A DNA stretch of 64,000 nt from Rhizobiaceae bacterium (GCA_019635775.1 JAHBYU010000001.1:682001-746000), one strand, 5' to 3'. Positions 16,275 to 29,503 are shown, numbered from the stretch's first letter. The notes: generated from the letters alone by a model not told the origin. A program made the numbers and translations.

Positions 16275-19181
16275 ATGCTTGAGAAGACCTACGACGCAAA
16301 GGCGGTCGAGCCGAAGATCGCAAAAGCCTGGGAGGACGCAGACGCGTTTGCCGCGGGCGCAGGCGCGCAGCCGGGGGCGGAGCCTTTCGCCATCGTCATC
16401 CCGCCGCCGAATGTCACCGGCTCCCTGCATATGGGCCACGCGCTGAACAACACGCTGCAGGACATACTCGTGCGCTTCGAGCGCATGCGAGGGAAGAACG
16501 TGCTCTGGCAACCCGGCATGGATCATGCGGGCATCGCCACGCAGATGGTCGTCGAGCGCCAGTTGATGGAAAAGCAGATCCATCGGCGCGACCTGACACG
16601 TGAGCAGTTCATCGAAAAGGTCTGGGATTGGAAGGCCGAATCCGGCGGGATGATCTTCAACCAGCTGAAGCGTCTCGGTGCGTCGTGTGACTGGTCGCGC
16701 GAACGCTTCACGATGGATGAAGGACTGTCCAAGGCCGTGCTCGAAGTTTTCGTGACGCTCTACAAGGAAGGCCTGATTTACCGCGGCAAGCGGCTGGTCA
16801 ACTGGGACCCGAAATTCGAGACCGCGATTTCCGATCTCGAAGTCGAGAACCGTGAAGTCGACGGCCATATGTGGCACTTCAAATATCCGCTGGCAGGCGG
16901 TGAGACCTACACCTATGTCGAGAAGAACGCCGATGGCGAGGTCGTGTTCAGCGAGGAGCGGGACTACATCTCGATCGCCACGACGCGTCCCGAAACCATG
17001 CTCGGCGACGGTGCGGTGGCGGTCCATCCCGATGACGAGCGCTACCGGCCCATCGTTGGCAAGCTTTGCGAAATCCCGGTTGGTCCGAAAGAGAACCGCC
17101 GGCTGATCCCGATCATTACCGACGAGTATCCGGACCCCACATTCGGTTCTGGTGCGGTGAAGATCACCGGCGCGCATGATTTCAACGACTACGAAGTGGC
17201 CAAGCGCAACGACATCCCTCTCTACCGGGTGATGGACAATCAGGCGCGCATGCGCGAAGACGGCGAGCCTTATGCATTCTATGCCGAGAAGGCGATGCAG
17301 ATCGCAAAATCGGGCGACCTGCCGAATGAAGGCGAGGTCGACGACATCAATCTCGTTCCCGATGAGTATCGCGGGCTCGACCGCTACGAGGCGCGAAAGC
17401 GCATTGTCGAGGCAATCGTAGCCGAGGGTCTGGCGGTGACTGTGCTCGATGCGGAAGGCGTCGCCGTCCCCCATATCGAGAACAAGAAGATCATGCAGCC
17501 CTTCGGCGACCGCTCCGGCGTCGTCATCGAGCCGATGCTGACCGACCAGTGGTTCGCCGATGCGAAGACGCTTGCCCAACCGGCGATCGCGAGCGTGCGC
17601 GAAGGCCGCACCAATTTCGTCCCGAAAAACTGGGAAAAGACCTATTTCGACTGGATGGAGAACATCGAGCCGTGGTGTATCTCGCGCCAGCTCTGGTGGG
17701 GACACCGAATTCCGGCCTGGTACGGTCCAGATGGGGCGATCTTCGTCGAAAAGGACGAGGAGACTGCGCTTGAGGCCGCGATCCAGCACTACATCGCGCT
17801 CGAAGGGCCCTGGAAGGCCTGGGTCGAGGACAAGCTGGAGAATTTCAAGCCAGGCGAAATCCTGACCCGTGACGAGGACGTTCTGGACACGTGGTTCTCA
17901 TCCGCGCTCTGGCCGTTCTCGACGCTCGGCTGGCCCGACAAGACGCCGGAACTGAAGACCTACTACCAGACGGACGTGCTGGTCACCGGCTTCGACATCA
18001 TCTTCTTCTGGGTTGCCCGGATGATGATGATGGGCCTGCATTTCATGAAGGAGGAGCCGTTCCATACGGTCTACGTCCACGCGCTGGTGCGCGACAAGAA
18101 CGGCGCCAAGATGTCGAAGTCGAAGGGCAACGTCATCGACCCGCTGGAACTGATCGACGAATATGGCGCCGACGCGCTGCGCTTCACGCTTGCTATCATG
18201 GCTGCGCAGGGCAGGGACGTGAAGCTCGATCCCGCGCGCATCGCCGGCTACCGCAACTTCGGCACCAAACTCTGGAATGCCACCCGTTTCGCCGAGATGA
18301 ATGGCGTGGCGCGCAATGACGCGTTCTGGCTGAACGACGCCAAGCTGACGGTCAATCGCTGGATACTGACGGAACTGACGCGTGCAGCCCGGGATATTGC
18401 GGATGCCATCACCTCCTACAGGTTCAACGACGCGGCGTCGGCGGCTTACCGCTTTGTCTGGAACCAGGTCTGCGACTGGTACGTCGAGTTGCTGAAACCG
18501 GTCTTCATGGGCGACGACGAAGACGCCAAGGCGGAAAGCCGGGCCACGATGGCTTTCGTCCTGGACGAGATCTACAAGCTTCTGCATCCCATGATGCCGT
18601 TCATGACCGAAGAGCTTTGGGCGCAGACGGCCGGCGAGGGGCGCGAGCGCTCCAGCCTGTTGTGCCATGCAGCCTGGCCGGAGCCTGAATTCGAGGACAG
18701 CGAGGCGGCTGCGGAGATGAACTGGCTTATCGACCTGGTGTCTGGCGTGCGTTCCGTTCGCTCCGAGATGAACGTGCCGCCCTCTGCGATCGCGCCGCTG
18801 GTTCTTGTCGGCGCGGATGCCTCCACGCGCGAGAGGGCTTCACGCCACGACGCAGCGATCCGACGACTGGCCCGCATAGGCGACATCAGCCACGCAGACA
18901 CAGCTCCTGCCCAATCCGCGCAGTTCGTGCTCGGCGAGGCAACCGCATGTCTGCCTCTCGGCGCGTTGATCGACCTGAAGGCAGAAGCCACGCGTCTGCA
19001 GAAGGAGCTCTCCAAGACCAGCGAGGAAATCGGACGTCTGGAAAAGAAGCTGTCGAACGAGAAGTTCGTCGCGAACGCTCCCGAGGATGTGGTGGCTGCG
19101 GAGCGTGAAAAGCTTGACGAATACCGCGAGACGCGGGCCAAGCTGGATACCGCCCTTTCGCGGGTCCGAAGCGAGAGCTAG
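16275..19181 (+). CDS. valS: Valine--tRNA ligase
   Basis: 968 residues, full length. Class I signatures: the HIGH-type motif GSLHMGHALNN at residues ~49-59 and KMSKSKGNVIDP near residue 612. The CP1 editing domain (~200-400, with TTRPETMLGD) hydrolyses mischarged Thr-tRNA(Val). The C-terminal ~70 residues form the expected coiled coil (TRLQKELSKTSEEIGRLEKKL). It charges tRNA(Val) in the cytoplasm. Transcribed alone after the popZ terminator. Confidence 0.97.
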   Translation: MLEKTYDAKAVEPKIAKAWEDADAFAAGAGAQPGAEPFAIVIPPPNVTGSLHMGHALNNTLQDILVRFERMRGKNVLWQPGMDHAGIATQMVVERQLMEKQIHRRDLTREQFIEKVWDWKAESGGMIFNQLKRLGASCDWSRERFTMDEGLSKAVLEVFVTLYKEGLIYRGKRLVNWDPKFETAISDLEVENREVDGHMWHFKYPLAGGETYTYVEKNADGEVVFSEERDYISIATTRPETMLGDGAVAVHPDDERYRPIVGKLCEIPVGPKENRRLIPIITDEYPDPTFGSGAVKITGAHDFNDYEVAKRNDIPLYRVMDNQARMREDGEPYAFYAEKAMQIAKSGDLPNEGEVDDINLVPDEYRGLDRYEARKRIVEAIVAEGLAVTVLDAEGVAVPHIENKKIMQPFGDRSGVVIEPMLTDQWFADAKTLAQPAIASVREGRTNFVPKNWEKTYFDWMENIEPWCISRQLWWGHRIPAWYGPDGAIFVEKDEETALEAAIQHYIALEGPWKAWVEDKLENFKPGEILTRDEDVLDTWFSSALWPFSTLGWPDKTPELKTYYQTDVLVTGFDIIFFWVARMMMMGLHFMKEEPFHTVYVHALVRDKNGAKMSKSKGNVIDPLELIDEYGADALRFTLAIMAAQGRDVKLDPARIAGYRNFGTKLWNATRFAEMNGVARNDAFWLNDAKLTVNRWILTELTRAARDIADAITSYRFNDAASAAYRFVWNQVCDWYVELLKPVFMGDDEDAKAESRATMAFVLDEIYKLLHPMMPFMTEELWAQTAGEGRERSSLLCHAAWPEPEFEDSEAAAEMNWLIDLVSGVRSVRSEMNVPPSAIAPLVLVGADASTRERASRHDAAIRRLARIGDISHADTAPAQSAQFVLGEATACLPLGALIDLKAEATRLQKELSKTSEEIGRLEKKLSNEKFVANAPEDVVAAEREKLDEYRETRAKLDTALSRVRSES

Positions 19182-19498
19182 AGGCAGCGCAACCTGACGC
19201 TGCGATCGGGCGGAAATGCCGCAGCGTCAGGTTGATTGCGGTGGCGTTTTTGAGGAGCTGGTTGCAAAAATATCACACCAGCCTGAAATCGTCTCAAAGC
19301 CAGTATGCTGACGCCGCGTCTTTAGGGCTTTAATCAAGGGAACGCGGCAAAATCGGCGCAAATGAGTCGATTGTTTCATCCTTCCCGACACTCCGACGCG
19401 AAACGTTCGCGTCCGGTCGGCCTGCGCCTGCGAATTTGCCAGTTGCGCGAACCTGCCCAAATCAACTTAGCTGGTGCAGGTACTTCTGGGAGGAAGCC
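19182..19498. other. Intergenic region after valS
   Basis: 317 bases without a credible gene. The first 50 hold a 13-bp inverted repeat (19191-19233), listed separately. The remainder is less GC-rich, with TCTTTAGGGCTTTAATCAAG around 19319-19338, and probably carries the promoter and leader of the FadL-like gene. I see no sure -35/-10 pair. Confidence 0.5.
19191..19233. repeat. 13-bp inverted repeat downstream of valS
   Basis: AACCTGACGCTGC (19191-19203) is perfectly complemented by GCAGCGTCAGGTT (19221-19233). The loop is 17 bases. GCAGCG just upstream could instead pair with the CGCTGC of the left arm, giving a competing hairpin. A weak T-rich stretch follows about 13 bases later (GTTTTTG). 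It probably marks the end of the valS transcript. Confidence 0.6.
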
Positions 19499-20824
19499 AT
19501 GAACAGCCTGCGCGTCACAGCGCTTCTTGCGGCTTGCGTCGGCCTCACCGCGATTGGGGAAGCCTCCGCGGGCGGGTATTCGAGAGGTACTGCCGACACG
19601 GACCTTCTGTTTGAGGAAGGCAATTTCAACATGCGCGCGGGCGTGGCGATCGTCATGCCGAAGCGTGGCTTCAAGACGCTGACTGCGCCGAGTGGTGCGG
19701 CCTTGTCTGGTGGCGAACTTGATCCTGGCGAAGTTTATCAAGGGACCGACAACGACTACACCCAGAGCTATGCAATCCCGAGCATGGCGGTGAAGTTCAA
19801 CCTGACCGACGATCTGCGTTGCGCCGGAACATATACGCAGCCTTTCGGCGCCGATTCAGAATATGGCCCTCAGGCCATTCAGTTCGGGGGCTGGGCCGAT
19901 GGCACCGGCACGATACGCGAGGGTTTCGACACGAACGAGTTTGGCGCCACCTGTGCGTACAAGTTCGAACTGGCGAAGGGACGTGCCTGGCTGATCGGAG
20001 GCGGTTTTCTCCAGGACTTCTCCTACAGTCAGACCGTCAGGTTCAACGGAACGATTATCACTCAGGCCTTAACTCCTGAACTTGGCGCTTTTGTTGCAGG
20101 ATTGTACGGCGACGCGCTAAATAACACGGATGGCACGTTACGCTTCAAAGGCGATTATGCGCCAGGTTTCCGGATCGGCGCTGCTTACGAAATTCCAGAA
20201 ATAGCTCTTCGCGCGCAAATTCTCTACAGATCGGCCGTGACCCATAAGCCCGACGGTACCTTTGTTACTGCACTCGATGATGGCTATGGACTCATACCAG
20301 CTTTGGGGCCCGGCGCGGCAATTGCTGAAGGAACGCTCCCGCAGTCCGTTGAACTTAAGCTCCAGTCCGGAATAGCCCCCGGCTGGCTCGCCTTCGGGTC
20401 GGTCAAGTGGACGGACTGGAGTGTGCTGGATACGCTAGATTACACGATTCTAAGTGGTCCGCTCCCGGGGCCGCGTGAACTCGAATATTATTTCAAGGAC
20501 GGCTGGACGGTGACGGGCGGCGTAGGGCACGCCTTCAACGAGGAGATTTCCGGTGTCCTCGGCTTCACGTGGGATCGTGGCGTGTCGACCACGGAGGACA
20601 CGCTCAGCGACACGTACACTGTGGCTGCTGGCATCTCGCTGAAGGACAAGCTTGGGGGAGAGGTTCGTTTCGGCGGTGCGCTGAGCTACCTCACTGCGGC
20701 AAGCGTGGCCGCCGAAAGCCAGCCGACGGGCGTCGGCGTCTATGATCCGGGCGCAAGTTTCGGCTATTCAGTAGGCGGCGACTGGACTTATGCGCTGTCA
20801 GCTGGCTACAAAATCCAGTGGTGA
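19499..20824 (+). CDS. Outer-membrane transport protein (OMPP1/FadL/TodX family)
   Basis: 441 residues. A signal peptide (MNSLRVTALLAACVGLTAIGEASA) precedes GGYSRGTADTDLLFEEGNF, the typical FadL opening with its hatch segment. The rest alternates short amphipathic strands and ends in aromatic W (YKIQW), as outer-membrane barrels do. It should bring long-chain fatty acids or other hydrophobic compounds across the outer membrane. Start at 19499 is supported by GGGAGGAAGCC. The central third (20040-20460) has lower GC and less biased codons than its neighbours. A terminator follows. Confidence 0.9.
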   Translation: MNSLRVTALLAACVGLTAIGEASAGGYSRGTADTDLLFEEGNFNMRAGVAIVMPKRGFKTLTAPSGAALSGGELDPGEVYQGTDNDYTQSYAIPSMAVKFNLTDDLRCAGTYTQPFGADSEYGPQAIQFGGWADGTGTIREGFDTNEFGATCAYKFELAKGRAWLIGGGFLQDFSYSQTVRFNGTIITQALTPELGAFVAGLYGDALNNTDGTLRFKGDYAPGFRIGAAYEIPEIALRAQILYRSAVTHKPDGTFVTALDDGYGLIPALGPGAAIAEGTLPQSVELKLQSGIAPGWLAFGSVKWTDWSVLDTLDYTILSGPLPGPRELEYYFKDGWTVTGGVGHAFNEEISGVLGFTWDRGVSTTEDTLSDTYTVAAGISLKDKLGGEVRFGGALSYLTAASVAAESQPTGVGVYDPGASFGYSVGGDWTYALSAGYKIQW

Positions 20825-21398
20825 CCTGATCCACGACCGCAATCGAAACGGCCCGGCCCTGCCGGGCTTTTTTGTTTGTTCCAGCCAGTGTTGCACACTT
20901 GCTACGCTTGCCGGCCATCCGCACTCTGTGGTGTTTCGGCAACACTTTCTGAACAACCTCTGGGGTAAAGTTCCCGTCGGAAGAATTGCCCAGTTCCCGC
21001 CATAAACACGGCGCACCCGAAGAGCCTCTTCGGAAAGACGCCGAAAGAAAAGACGGGTCAACGGGAAGTGTGCCGTGCGTAGGACGGCAAGGAAAAGTAT
21101 GGACGCCAGGGTAGTCGCGACGACGGGTTTGACAAGCGGCAAGGGGGCCATGGGCCCAGCTCGTTGCTCCGGTCGCAGTTTGGCCGAAATGGGCTGGCAT
21201 GTTTCTTCTCGCGCTGGAAGTTGCGGCATCGTCAGGCCCGATGCTGCGGACGTTTTCGAAACGAAGCCGGCGCAAGTGGCGGAGCGGGTGAGAGTTTGGC
21301 ATCTGGGCCGGACCGGGCGTCGGTCCGTTCCGGTGCATGGAGAATTGCACTCCGCCACGGCGGCGTGTTCTGGAACATCCGCGGCACGAAAGAGAAAT
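20825..21398. other. Long intergenic region upstream of exoR
   Basis: 574 bases. It begins with a terminator (20851-20873). No ORF in either direction has a credible protein: in-frame extension of exoR upstream gives Arg/Ala/Gly-rich sequence without family likeness. A 17-base palindrome, CCGAAGAG-C-CTCTTCGG, lies at 21017-21033. The stretch likely holds the exoR promoter and a long untranslated leader. Confidence 0.55.
20851..20873 (+). terminator. Rho-independent terminator after the FadL-like gene
   Basis: GCCCGGC (20851-20857) pairs with GCCGGGC (20861-20867) with a 3-base loop (CCT), followed by TTTTTT. It starts 27 bases after the stop codon. Confidence 0.9.
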
Positions 21399-22220
21399 AT
21401 GGTCATTCGACTGTTCGGGTTTGTCAGGGTTTGCGTATTCGGCTTCGGCGTCGCCGCTGGAACCGGAAATGCGATGGCGTTCGACGAGAAGGTGTTCGAC
21501 GACAATACCGGCCTAAAGGCCGAATCGAGCCCCTGGGACGTCTTCAAGTTCGGCTACTCTGCCTATCAGAGCGGGCACAAGGACCAGGCTGCGGAGGCTT
21601 ATCGCTACGCTGCGGAGAAGGGCCAGATCGGCGCGACCTGGAAGCTGGCGCGGATGTATGCGGCCGGCGACGGTGTTACGCGCGACGACTACGAAGCCTT
21701 CAAGTTCTTCTCCGAGATCGTCGAGCAGGACGTCGAGCCGGGTAGCCGCGACGAAAGCTACGTCTCCGACGCGCTGGTCGCGCTGGCCGGCTACATGAAG
21801 ACAGGCATTCCCGGGACGCCCATCCAGGCCGACCCGGTCGCGGCGCAGGAATATTACATGCGTGCGGCGGCCAACTATCGCAATCCCAGCGCCCAGTACG
21901 AAATGGGCAAGATGTTCCTCAAGGGCGAGGGCGGCATGAAGGCGAGCGTCCGGCAGGCCGGGCGTTGGCTGCAGCTTGCGGCCGAAAAGGGCCATGCCGG
22001 CGCGCAGGCGACCCTTGGCAACCTGCTTTTCCAGAGCGGCAAGGTTGTTCGTGGACTGGCCATGATGACGGCTGCGCTCGAGCGGGCGACACCTGCCGAC
22101 CAGATCTGGATTCGCGGCATGCAGGAAGAGGCCTTCTCGCTTGCCGGAGAAGCTGACCGGCGCACCGCCATTTCCCTTGCACAGGATATTCTCGGCAAGG
22201 GCAGCACCAGCAGCCAGTAA
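21399..22220 (+). CDS. exoR: Sel1-repeat exopolysaccharide regulator ExoR
   Basis: 273 residues (Sinorhizobium meliloti ExoR is about 268). A signal peptide (MVIRLFGFVRVCVFGFGVAAG) precedes several Sel1/TPR-like repeats: DQAAEAYRYAAEKGQIGATWKLARMY, PSAQYEMGKMFLKGEGG and GAQATLGNLLFQSGK. The end GLAMMTAALERATP...FSLAGEADRRTAI closely resembles rhizobial ExoR. ExoR is periplasmic and holds the sensor kinase ExoS inactive, so it controls the ExoS/ChvI regulon (succinoglycan, motility, acid response). No exoS or chvI is in the window. Start chosen for the signal peptide; the ribosome site (AAAGAGAAAT) is weak. Confidence 0.85.
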   Translation: MVIRLFGFVRVCVFGFGVAAGTGNAMAFDEKVFDDNTGLKAESSPWDVFKFGYSAYQSGHKDQAAEAYRYAAEKGQIGATWKLARMYAAGDGVTRDDYEAFKFFSEIVEQDVEPGSRDESYVSDALVALAGYMKTGIPGTPIQADPVAAQEYYMRAAANYRNPSAQYEMGKMFLKGEGGMKASVRQAGRWLQLAAEKGHAGAQATLGNLLFQSGKVVRGLAMMTAALERATPADQIWIRGMQEEAFSLAGEADRRTAISLAQDILGKGSTSSQ

Positions 22221-22352
22221 TCCTGCGACTTCGAGCCGCTTTTTGGCGTAGCTGCCGCAAACGGCTGTGTCCGAGCCCCATTTGCACTCGACCTGACGGT
22301 CCCATTCCTGAACAATGGCTAAGGGCAACCCTTGAGTCTTTGAGTGGCGAAC

Positions 22353-25877
<3,525 letters not shown>

Positions 25878-26008
25878 GGCGGACGGCAACATTGCTTCTG
25901 ACAACGCGGATCGTTCCGGCGCTTAGCCCTTTGCAAGCAGGTTTTGATCCCAAAACCGTGACCATTCCCGGCAGACGTGGTTTATTGGAGAGGGGAGGGC
26001 TCCAGGCA

Positions 26009-26785
26009 GTGGTTGCATCCGGAACCGACGATAAGCCGCTTACCGGCCTGGCGTGGCTCAGGGATCTGCTGCGCCGCCTCTATCATGGTAGGACACCGGT
26101 CGCGATCCGGTTCCAGCTTGCGGTGATCGTCGTCGACCTGGCAATCATAGCGTTCTTTATCGCCACGCCGGTGCTTGCCGAGACACCTTCCTTCCTCTGG
26201 ATAGACTACTCCATTGCCGCCGTTGTAGCCGCTGACATGGTGGCGCGCCTGCTGGCGTCGAAGGATATGCTCCGGCTGCTGCGACGACCGACCTCCTGGG
26301 TCGACATATTCATTCTTGCCACGCTTCTTTTTCCGCAGGCGCTTGCCAATCTCGGCTTCCTGCGCATTCTCCGGCTTTGGTCGCTTGCCCACAGCAGGGC
26401 GCTGCTCACGCCGCTGGAGGAACGCGGCTTGCTGAAATGGCGTGAGCCGATCGTGGCCGTCGTCAACCTGCTGACCTTCCTTTTCATCGTGACGGGTTTC
26501 GTCTACACGTTCTTCTTCATCGATGGCGCAGGCATCGAGGGCTATGTCGATGCGCTCTACTTCACTGTAACGACCATCACGACCACTGGCTTTGGTGATA
26601 TCACGCTGCCTGGCATTGCCGGGAAGCTGACCTCCATCGTCACCATGATAGTTGGAATATCGCTGTTCGTGAAACTGGCTCAGGCCGTTTTCCGGCCGAC
26701 CAAAGTGTATTTCGAATGCCCGATTGCGGCCTGCGACGGCATGAACCGGATGCGGTACATTGCAAGGCCTGCGGGCAGTTGCTGA
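26009..26785 (+). CDS. Voltage-gated-like potassium channel
   Basis: 258 residues from a GTG at 26009, chosen because GGGAGGG sits nine bases upstream; an in-frame start at 25892 would add 39 residues with no hydrophobic or family character. Six hydrophobic segments are visible: FQLAVIVVDLAIIAFFIATP, a second near SIAAVVAADMVA, SWVDIFILATLLFPQ, an S4-like FLRILRLWSLAHSRALL with several Arg/His, LLTFLFIVTGFVYTFFF, and the last after the pore. The selectivity filter reads TVTTITTTGFGDITLPG, matching the K+ channel TxGFGD pattern. No C-terminal cyclic-nucleotide or TrkA-N domain. Ends with ...GSC. Confidence 0.85.
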   Translation: MVASGTDDKPLTGLAWLRDLLRRLYHGRTPVAIRFQLAVIVVDLAIIAFFIATPVLAETPSFLWIDYSIAAVVAADMVARLLASKDMLRLLRRPTSWVDIFILATLLFPQALANLGFLRILRLWSLAHSRALLTPLEERGLLKWREPIVAVVNLLTFLFIVTGFVYTFFFIDGAGIEGYVDALYFTVTTITTTGFGDITLPGIAGKLTSIVTMIVGISLFVKLAQAVFRPTKVYFECPIAACDGMNRMRYIARPAGSC

Positions 26786-26825
26786 AGATACCTGACGAAG
26801 GCACCTAGAGATAGCCAGGTTCCGC

Positions 26826-27704
26826 TCAGGACGTTGCGATTTCGGGCTCCTTCGCCCTGCGCCTGAGGTTGAAAAGGTTGCCTGCGAGGATGAGTGCGGC
26901 GCCCACCGCCGTATAGGCGTCGATCTGCTCGCTGTAGATCATGTATCCAATGAGCGCGGCTAGCGGCAGCCTCAGAAAATCCATAGGCATCACAACGGTT
27001 GCTTCCGCGTAAGACAAGGCGCGCGCCATGCAGAAATGCGAGGACATGCCGGTAAACGAGACGAGCAGTATCCAAGGCCACATCCATGCCTCCGGCGTGC
27101 GCCAGACCATTATTGAGGGGATGAGACCGATTAAGGACTGGATGATCAGCATCCAGAAGATGATGACCACCACGCCGTCCGTGCGCGTCAGGGACTTCAC
27201 CATAACGACCGAGACCCCGAAGAAAACCGCGCCGGCAAGCATGATCAGGTGGCCGGGCTCGACAGCGCTGATCCCGGGCCGCACGATGATGAGGACGCCT
27301 ATTATGCCGAACAGGATCGCCGCGACCTTACGGACTGTCATCCGTTCGCCGAGAAACATCACGGCAAGAAGCGCGCCCCAGATCGGTGACGTGAATTCGA
27401 TCGACATGAGTTGCGCCAGCGGGATCATGGTCAGAGCCATCAGCCACGCAAACTGCCCGGTGTAGTGAACGACATTGCGGCTGATGTGCAGCCAAGGCCG
27501 CTTCGTGCGCATGGCGTGGAAGCCGCCGGAGGCGAAGACGAGCGGAAGTAGGATGAACCAGCCGATGACCGAGCGCATCTCCATGACCTGGAACACATCC
27601 AGGGCAGGGATGATGGCGCGCCCTGCAACCGTCATGGTCAGGAACGAGGCCATGGACGCGCACATCCACAGCGCAGCCTTCAGAATCGATTGGTTTGCCT
27701 CCAT
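26826..27704 (-). CDS. EamA-family (DMT) transporter
   Basis: 292 residues with about ten hydrophobic segments in two EamA halves. Landmarks are MEMRSVIGWFILLPLVFA in the first half, PLAQLMSIEFTSPIWGALLAVMFLGER before its end, and AEATVVMPMDFLRLPLAALIGYM in the second. The start MEANQSILKAALWM at 27704 fits the family. It probably exports small metabolites across the inner membrane; the substrate cannot be read from sequence. Convergent with the K+ channel gene. Confidence 0.88.
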   Translation of the reverse strand: MEANQSILKAALWMCASMASFLTMTVAGRAIIPALDVFQVMEMRSVIGWFILLPLVFASGGFHAMRTKRPWLHISRNVVHYTGQFAWLMALTMIPLAQLMSIEFTSPIWGALLAVMFLGERMTVRKVAAILFGIIGVLIIVRPGISAVEPGHLIMLAGAVFFGVSVVMVKSLTRTDGVVVIIFWMLIIQSLIGLIPSIMVWRTPEAWMWPWILLVSFTGMSSHFCMARALSYAEATVVMPMDFLRLPLAALIGYMIYSEQIDAYTAVGAALILAGNLFNLRRRAKEPEIATS

Positions 27705-27792
27705 GCGAGGCTCACTGCCAACACCAGCGGAAACAAGCAACCGCTAGGGACGCAAATCTGCTGTGCCAGTCCGAGGATGATGCGCTCGCGCT

Positions 27793-29148
27793 TCAGTCGT
27801 CGTCGCGATCGAGAGCTTCCGGCGGATCGGCCTTGCGGCCCTTGCCAAACGTGTAGCCCGTTTCGACAGCCTTGCGTCCAAACTTTTCGCGAAGATTATC
27901 GATGGCGCTTTCGGCCAGCGCCCGCTTTCGCGCATTGAGATCGACAAGATCAGGTGGGTCTGCCTTTCCGGAATCGGTCAGGTCCGAAACGCCAATTCCA
28001 AGCAGGCGGTATCGGGTGCCGTCCGTTTCCCGACCCAGAAGATGCAGTCCGGTCTGAAAAATCCTGTCGGCGAGCTGGGTCGGGTCGCCAAGCTGGCGGT
28101 TGCGCGTCCTTATTCTGAAATCCTGGGTCTTCAGTTTCAGAACGACCGTTCGACCGGCGATGCCGGCCTTCTTGAGCCTGGCCGAAACCTTTTCCGAAAG
28201 GGCGCGCAGCACAGGGACCAGCTCGTCGGGCGACGCAAGGTCGATTTCGAACGTGGTCTCGGCCGAGACGCTCTTGGCGTCGCGTTCGGCATGGACACGG
28301 CGTTCATCCTGTCCGCGCGAAAGATGGTAGAGCCTGTCTCCCATCGTTCCATAGCGCTTCATCAGTTCGGTGCGCTCAAGCTTTTGCAACTGGCCGATCT
28401 GACGGATGCCATCGCTCTCCAGCGTCGCGGCGAACGCCTTGCCGACGCCCCAGATCATCGTGACCGGCTGCCCGGAGAGGAATTCGACTGCCTCCCCCTC
28501 GCCGATGACCGCGAAACCCCTCGGCTTGCGCAGGTCGGAGGCGACCTTGGCGAGAAATTTGCAATAGGAAAGGCCGACGGAAACCGTGATGCCCACCTCG
28601 CTTTCGACACGCTTGGCAAAGTCGGCCAGCACGAGTGCGGGCGGCCGCCCATGCAGGCGCTCGGTGCCGGAAAGATCGAGAAAGGCTTCGTCGATGGAGA
28701 GCGGCTCGACCAAGGGGGTGAGCGCCTGCATCATGGCGCGAACGTCCCGACCAACGCGCGCGTACTTCTCCATGTCCGGTGGCAGGACAATTGCCTCCGG
28801 ACAGGCCTCAAGCGCCTTGAACATCGGCATGGCAGACCGCACGCCCTTGATGCGGGCTATATAGCAGGCGGTCGATACGACCCCGCGCTTGCCGCCGCCG
28901 ATGATGAGGGGCTTGTCCTTCAGTTCCGGCCGATCGCGCTTTTCAACAGCCGCGTAGAAGGCGTCGCAATCTATATGCGCAAGCTGGAGGCCGTAGAGTT
29001 CCCGGTGTCGGACGATGCGTGGGCTGCCGCAACGCGTGCAGCGACGTTCGCCGCCTCCTTGCAGCGCCAGACAATCGCGGCAGAAGCCGTGTTCCGGGTC
29101 GTTGACAGTAATGCCCATCGCTGCGAACATAAAGCGAACACCAGCCAT
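27793..29148 (-). CDS. dinB: DNA polymerase IV with N-terminal zinc-ribbon-like segment
   Basis: 451 residues. The Y-family palm is clear: [20 protein letters not shown] (metal-binding Asp, steric-gate Phe), [13 protein letters not shown] with the catalytic Asp-Glu pair, and [22 protein letters not shown]. The little-finger domain follows, then a basic tail. The N-terminus carries [21 protein letters not shown], two CxxC pairs that could bind zinc; E. coli DinB lacks this. I recall this variant in other Hyphomicrobiales. It does low-fidelity translesion synthesis. Starts at 29148, 29130 and 29118 are all possible, and only the first has AGGC nearby. No beta-clamp motif was confidently identified. 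Confidence 0.92.
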   Translation of the reverse strand: MAGVRFMFAAMGITVNDPEHGFCRDCLALQGGGERRCTRCGSPRIVRHRELYGLQLAHIDCDAFYAAVEKRDRPELKDKPLIIGGGKRGVVSTACYIARIKGVRSAMPMFKALEACPEAIVLPPDMEKYARVGRDVRAMMQALTPLVEPLSIDEAFLDLSGTERLHGRPPALVLADFAKRVESEVGITVSVGLSYCKFLAKVASDLRKPRGFAVIGEGEAVEFLSGQPVTMIWGVGKAFAATLESDGIRQIGQLQKLERTELMKRYGTMGDRLYHLSRGQDERRVHAERDAKSVSAETTFEIDLASPDELVPVLRALSEKVSARLKKAGIAGRTVVLKLKTQDFRIRTRNRQLGDPTQLADRIFQTGLHLLGRETDGTRYRLLGIGVSDLTDSGKADPPDLVDLNARKRALAESAIDNLREKFGRKAVETGYTFGKGRKADPPEALDRDDD

Positions 29149-29203
29149 AGTAAGCCTGCATGGGGCGGCGAACAAGGTGTCGTCGCCCGGCAGGCCCGGC
29201 TGT

Positions 29204-29503
29204 TCAGGTGGATCGCTCGTGCCCGTCGTCGCCGAAGGGGAGGTCCCGCAATGCGCCGGTCAATTTTTGGGGGGGTATGCCGGTTTCTTCCGAGAATCGG
29301 AGCAAGGTTGGCTCGTGCGCAGCAATGAACTGAACGACGCCCGCCAGAAAGCCCGGCTCGCGGGCGGCAAGGCGTATGGCGGACGCCTCTATGCCCGTGA
29401 TGGCAAGGAAGCGCGGAAGAAGCTCAGGATCGGCCGCGATGAAAGCAAGCGCCTGTATCGCCAGCGCCTCGGCGTTTTCGCGTCTGTTGTCGTGGGCGGA
29501 CAT
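29204..29503 (-). CDS. DUF3572 protein, 99 aa
   Basis: The product is all-helical: [28 protein letters not shown] is characteristic of DUF3572, a short family restricted to alphaproteobacteria, encoded next to divK. The ATG at 29503 follows GAAAGGTC; an in-frame upstream extension lies in the divK leader and looks non-coding. It is divergent from divK, 200 bases away, with both promoters in that gap. Function unknown. Confidence 0.82.
   Translation of the reverse strand: MSAHDNRRENAEALAIQALAFIAADPELLPRFLAITGIEASAIRLAAREPGFLAGVVQFIAAHEPTLLRFSEETGIPPQKLTGALRDLPFGDDGHERST

Noticed and set aside
15228-17789. 853-codon open frame on the minus strand
   Set aside because: It runs antisense through popZ and valS, is rich in Arg/His/Leu and shows no family. 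High-GC coding DNA leaves such long antisense frames. The plus-strand genes are certain.
28042-29328. 428-codon plus-strand frame
   Set aside because: Antisense to dinB, whose Y-family motifs are beyond doubt.
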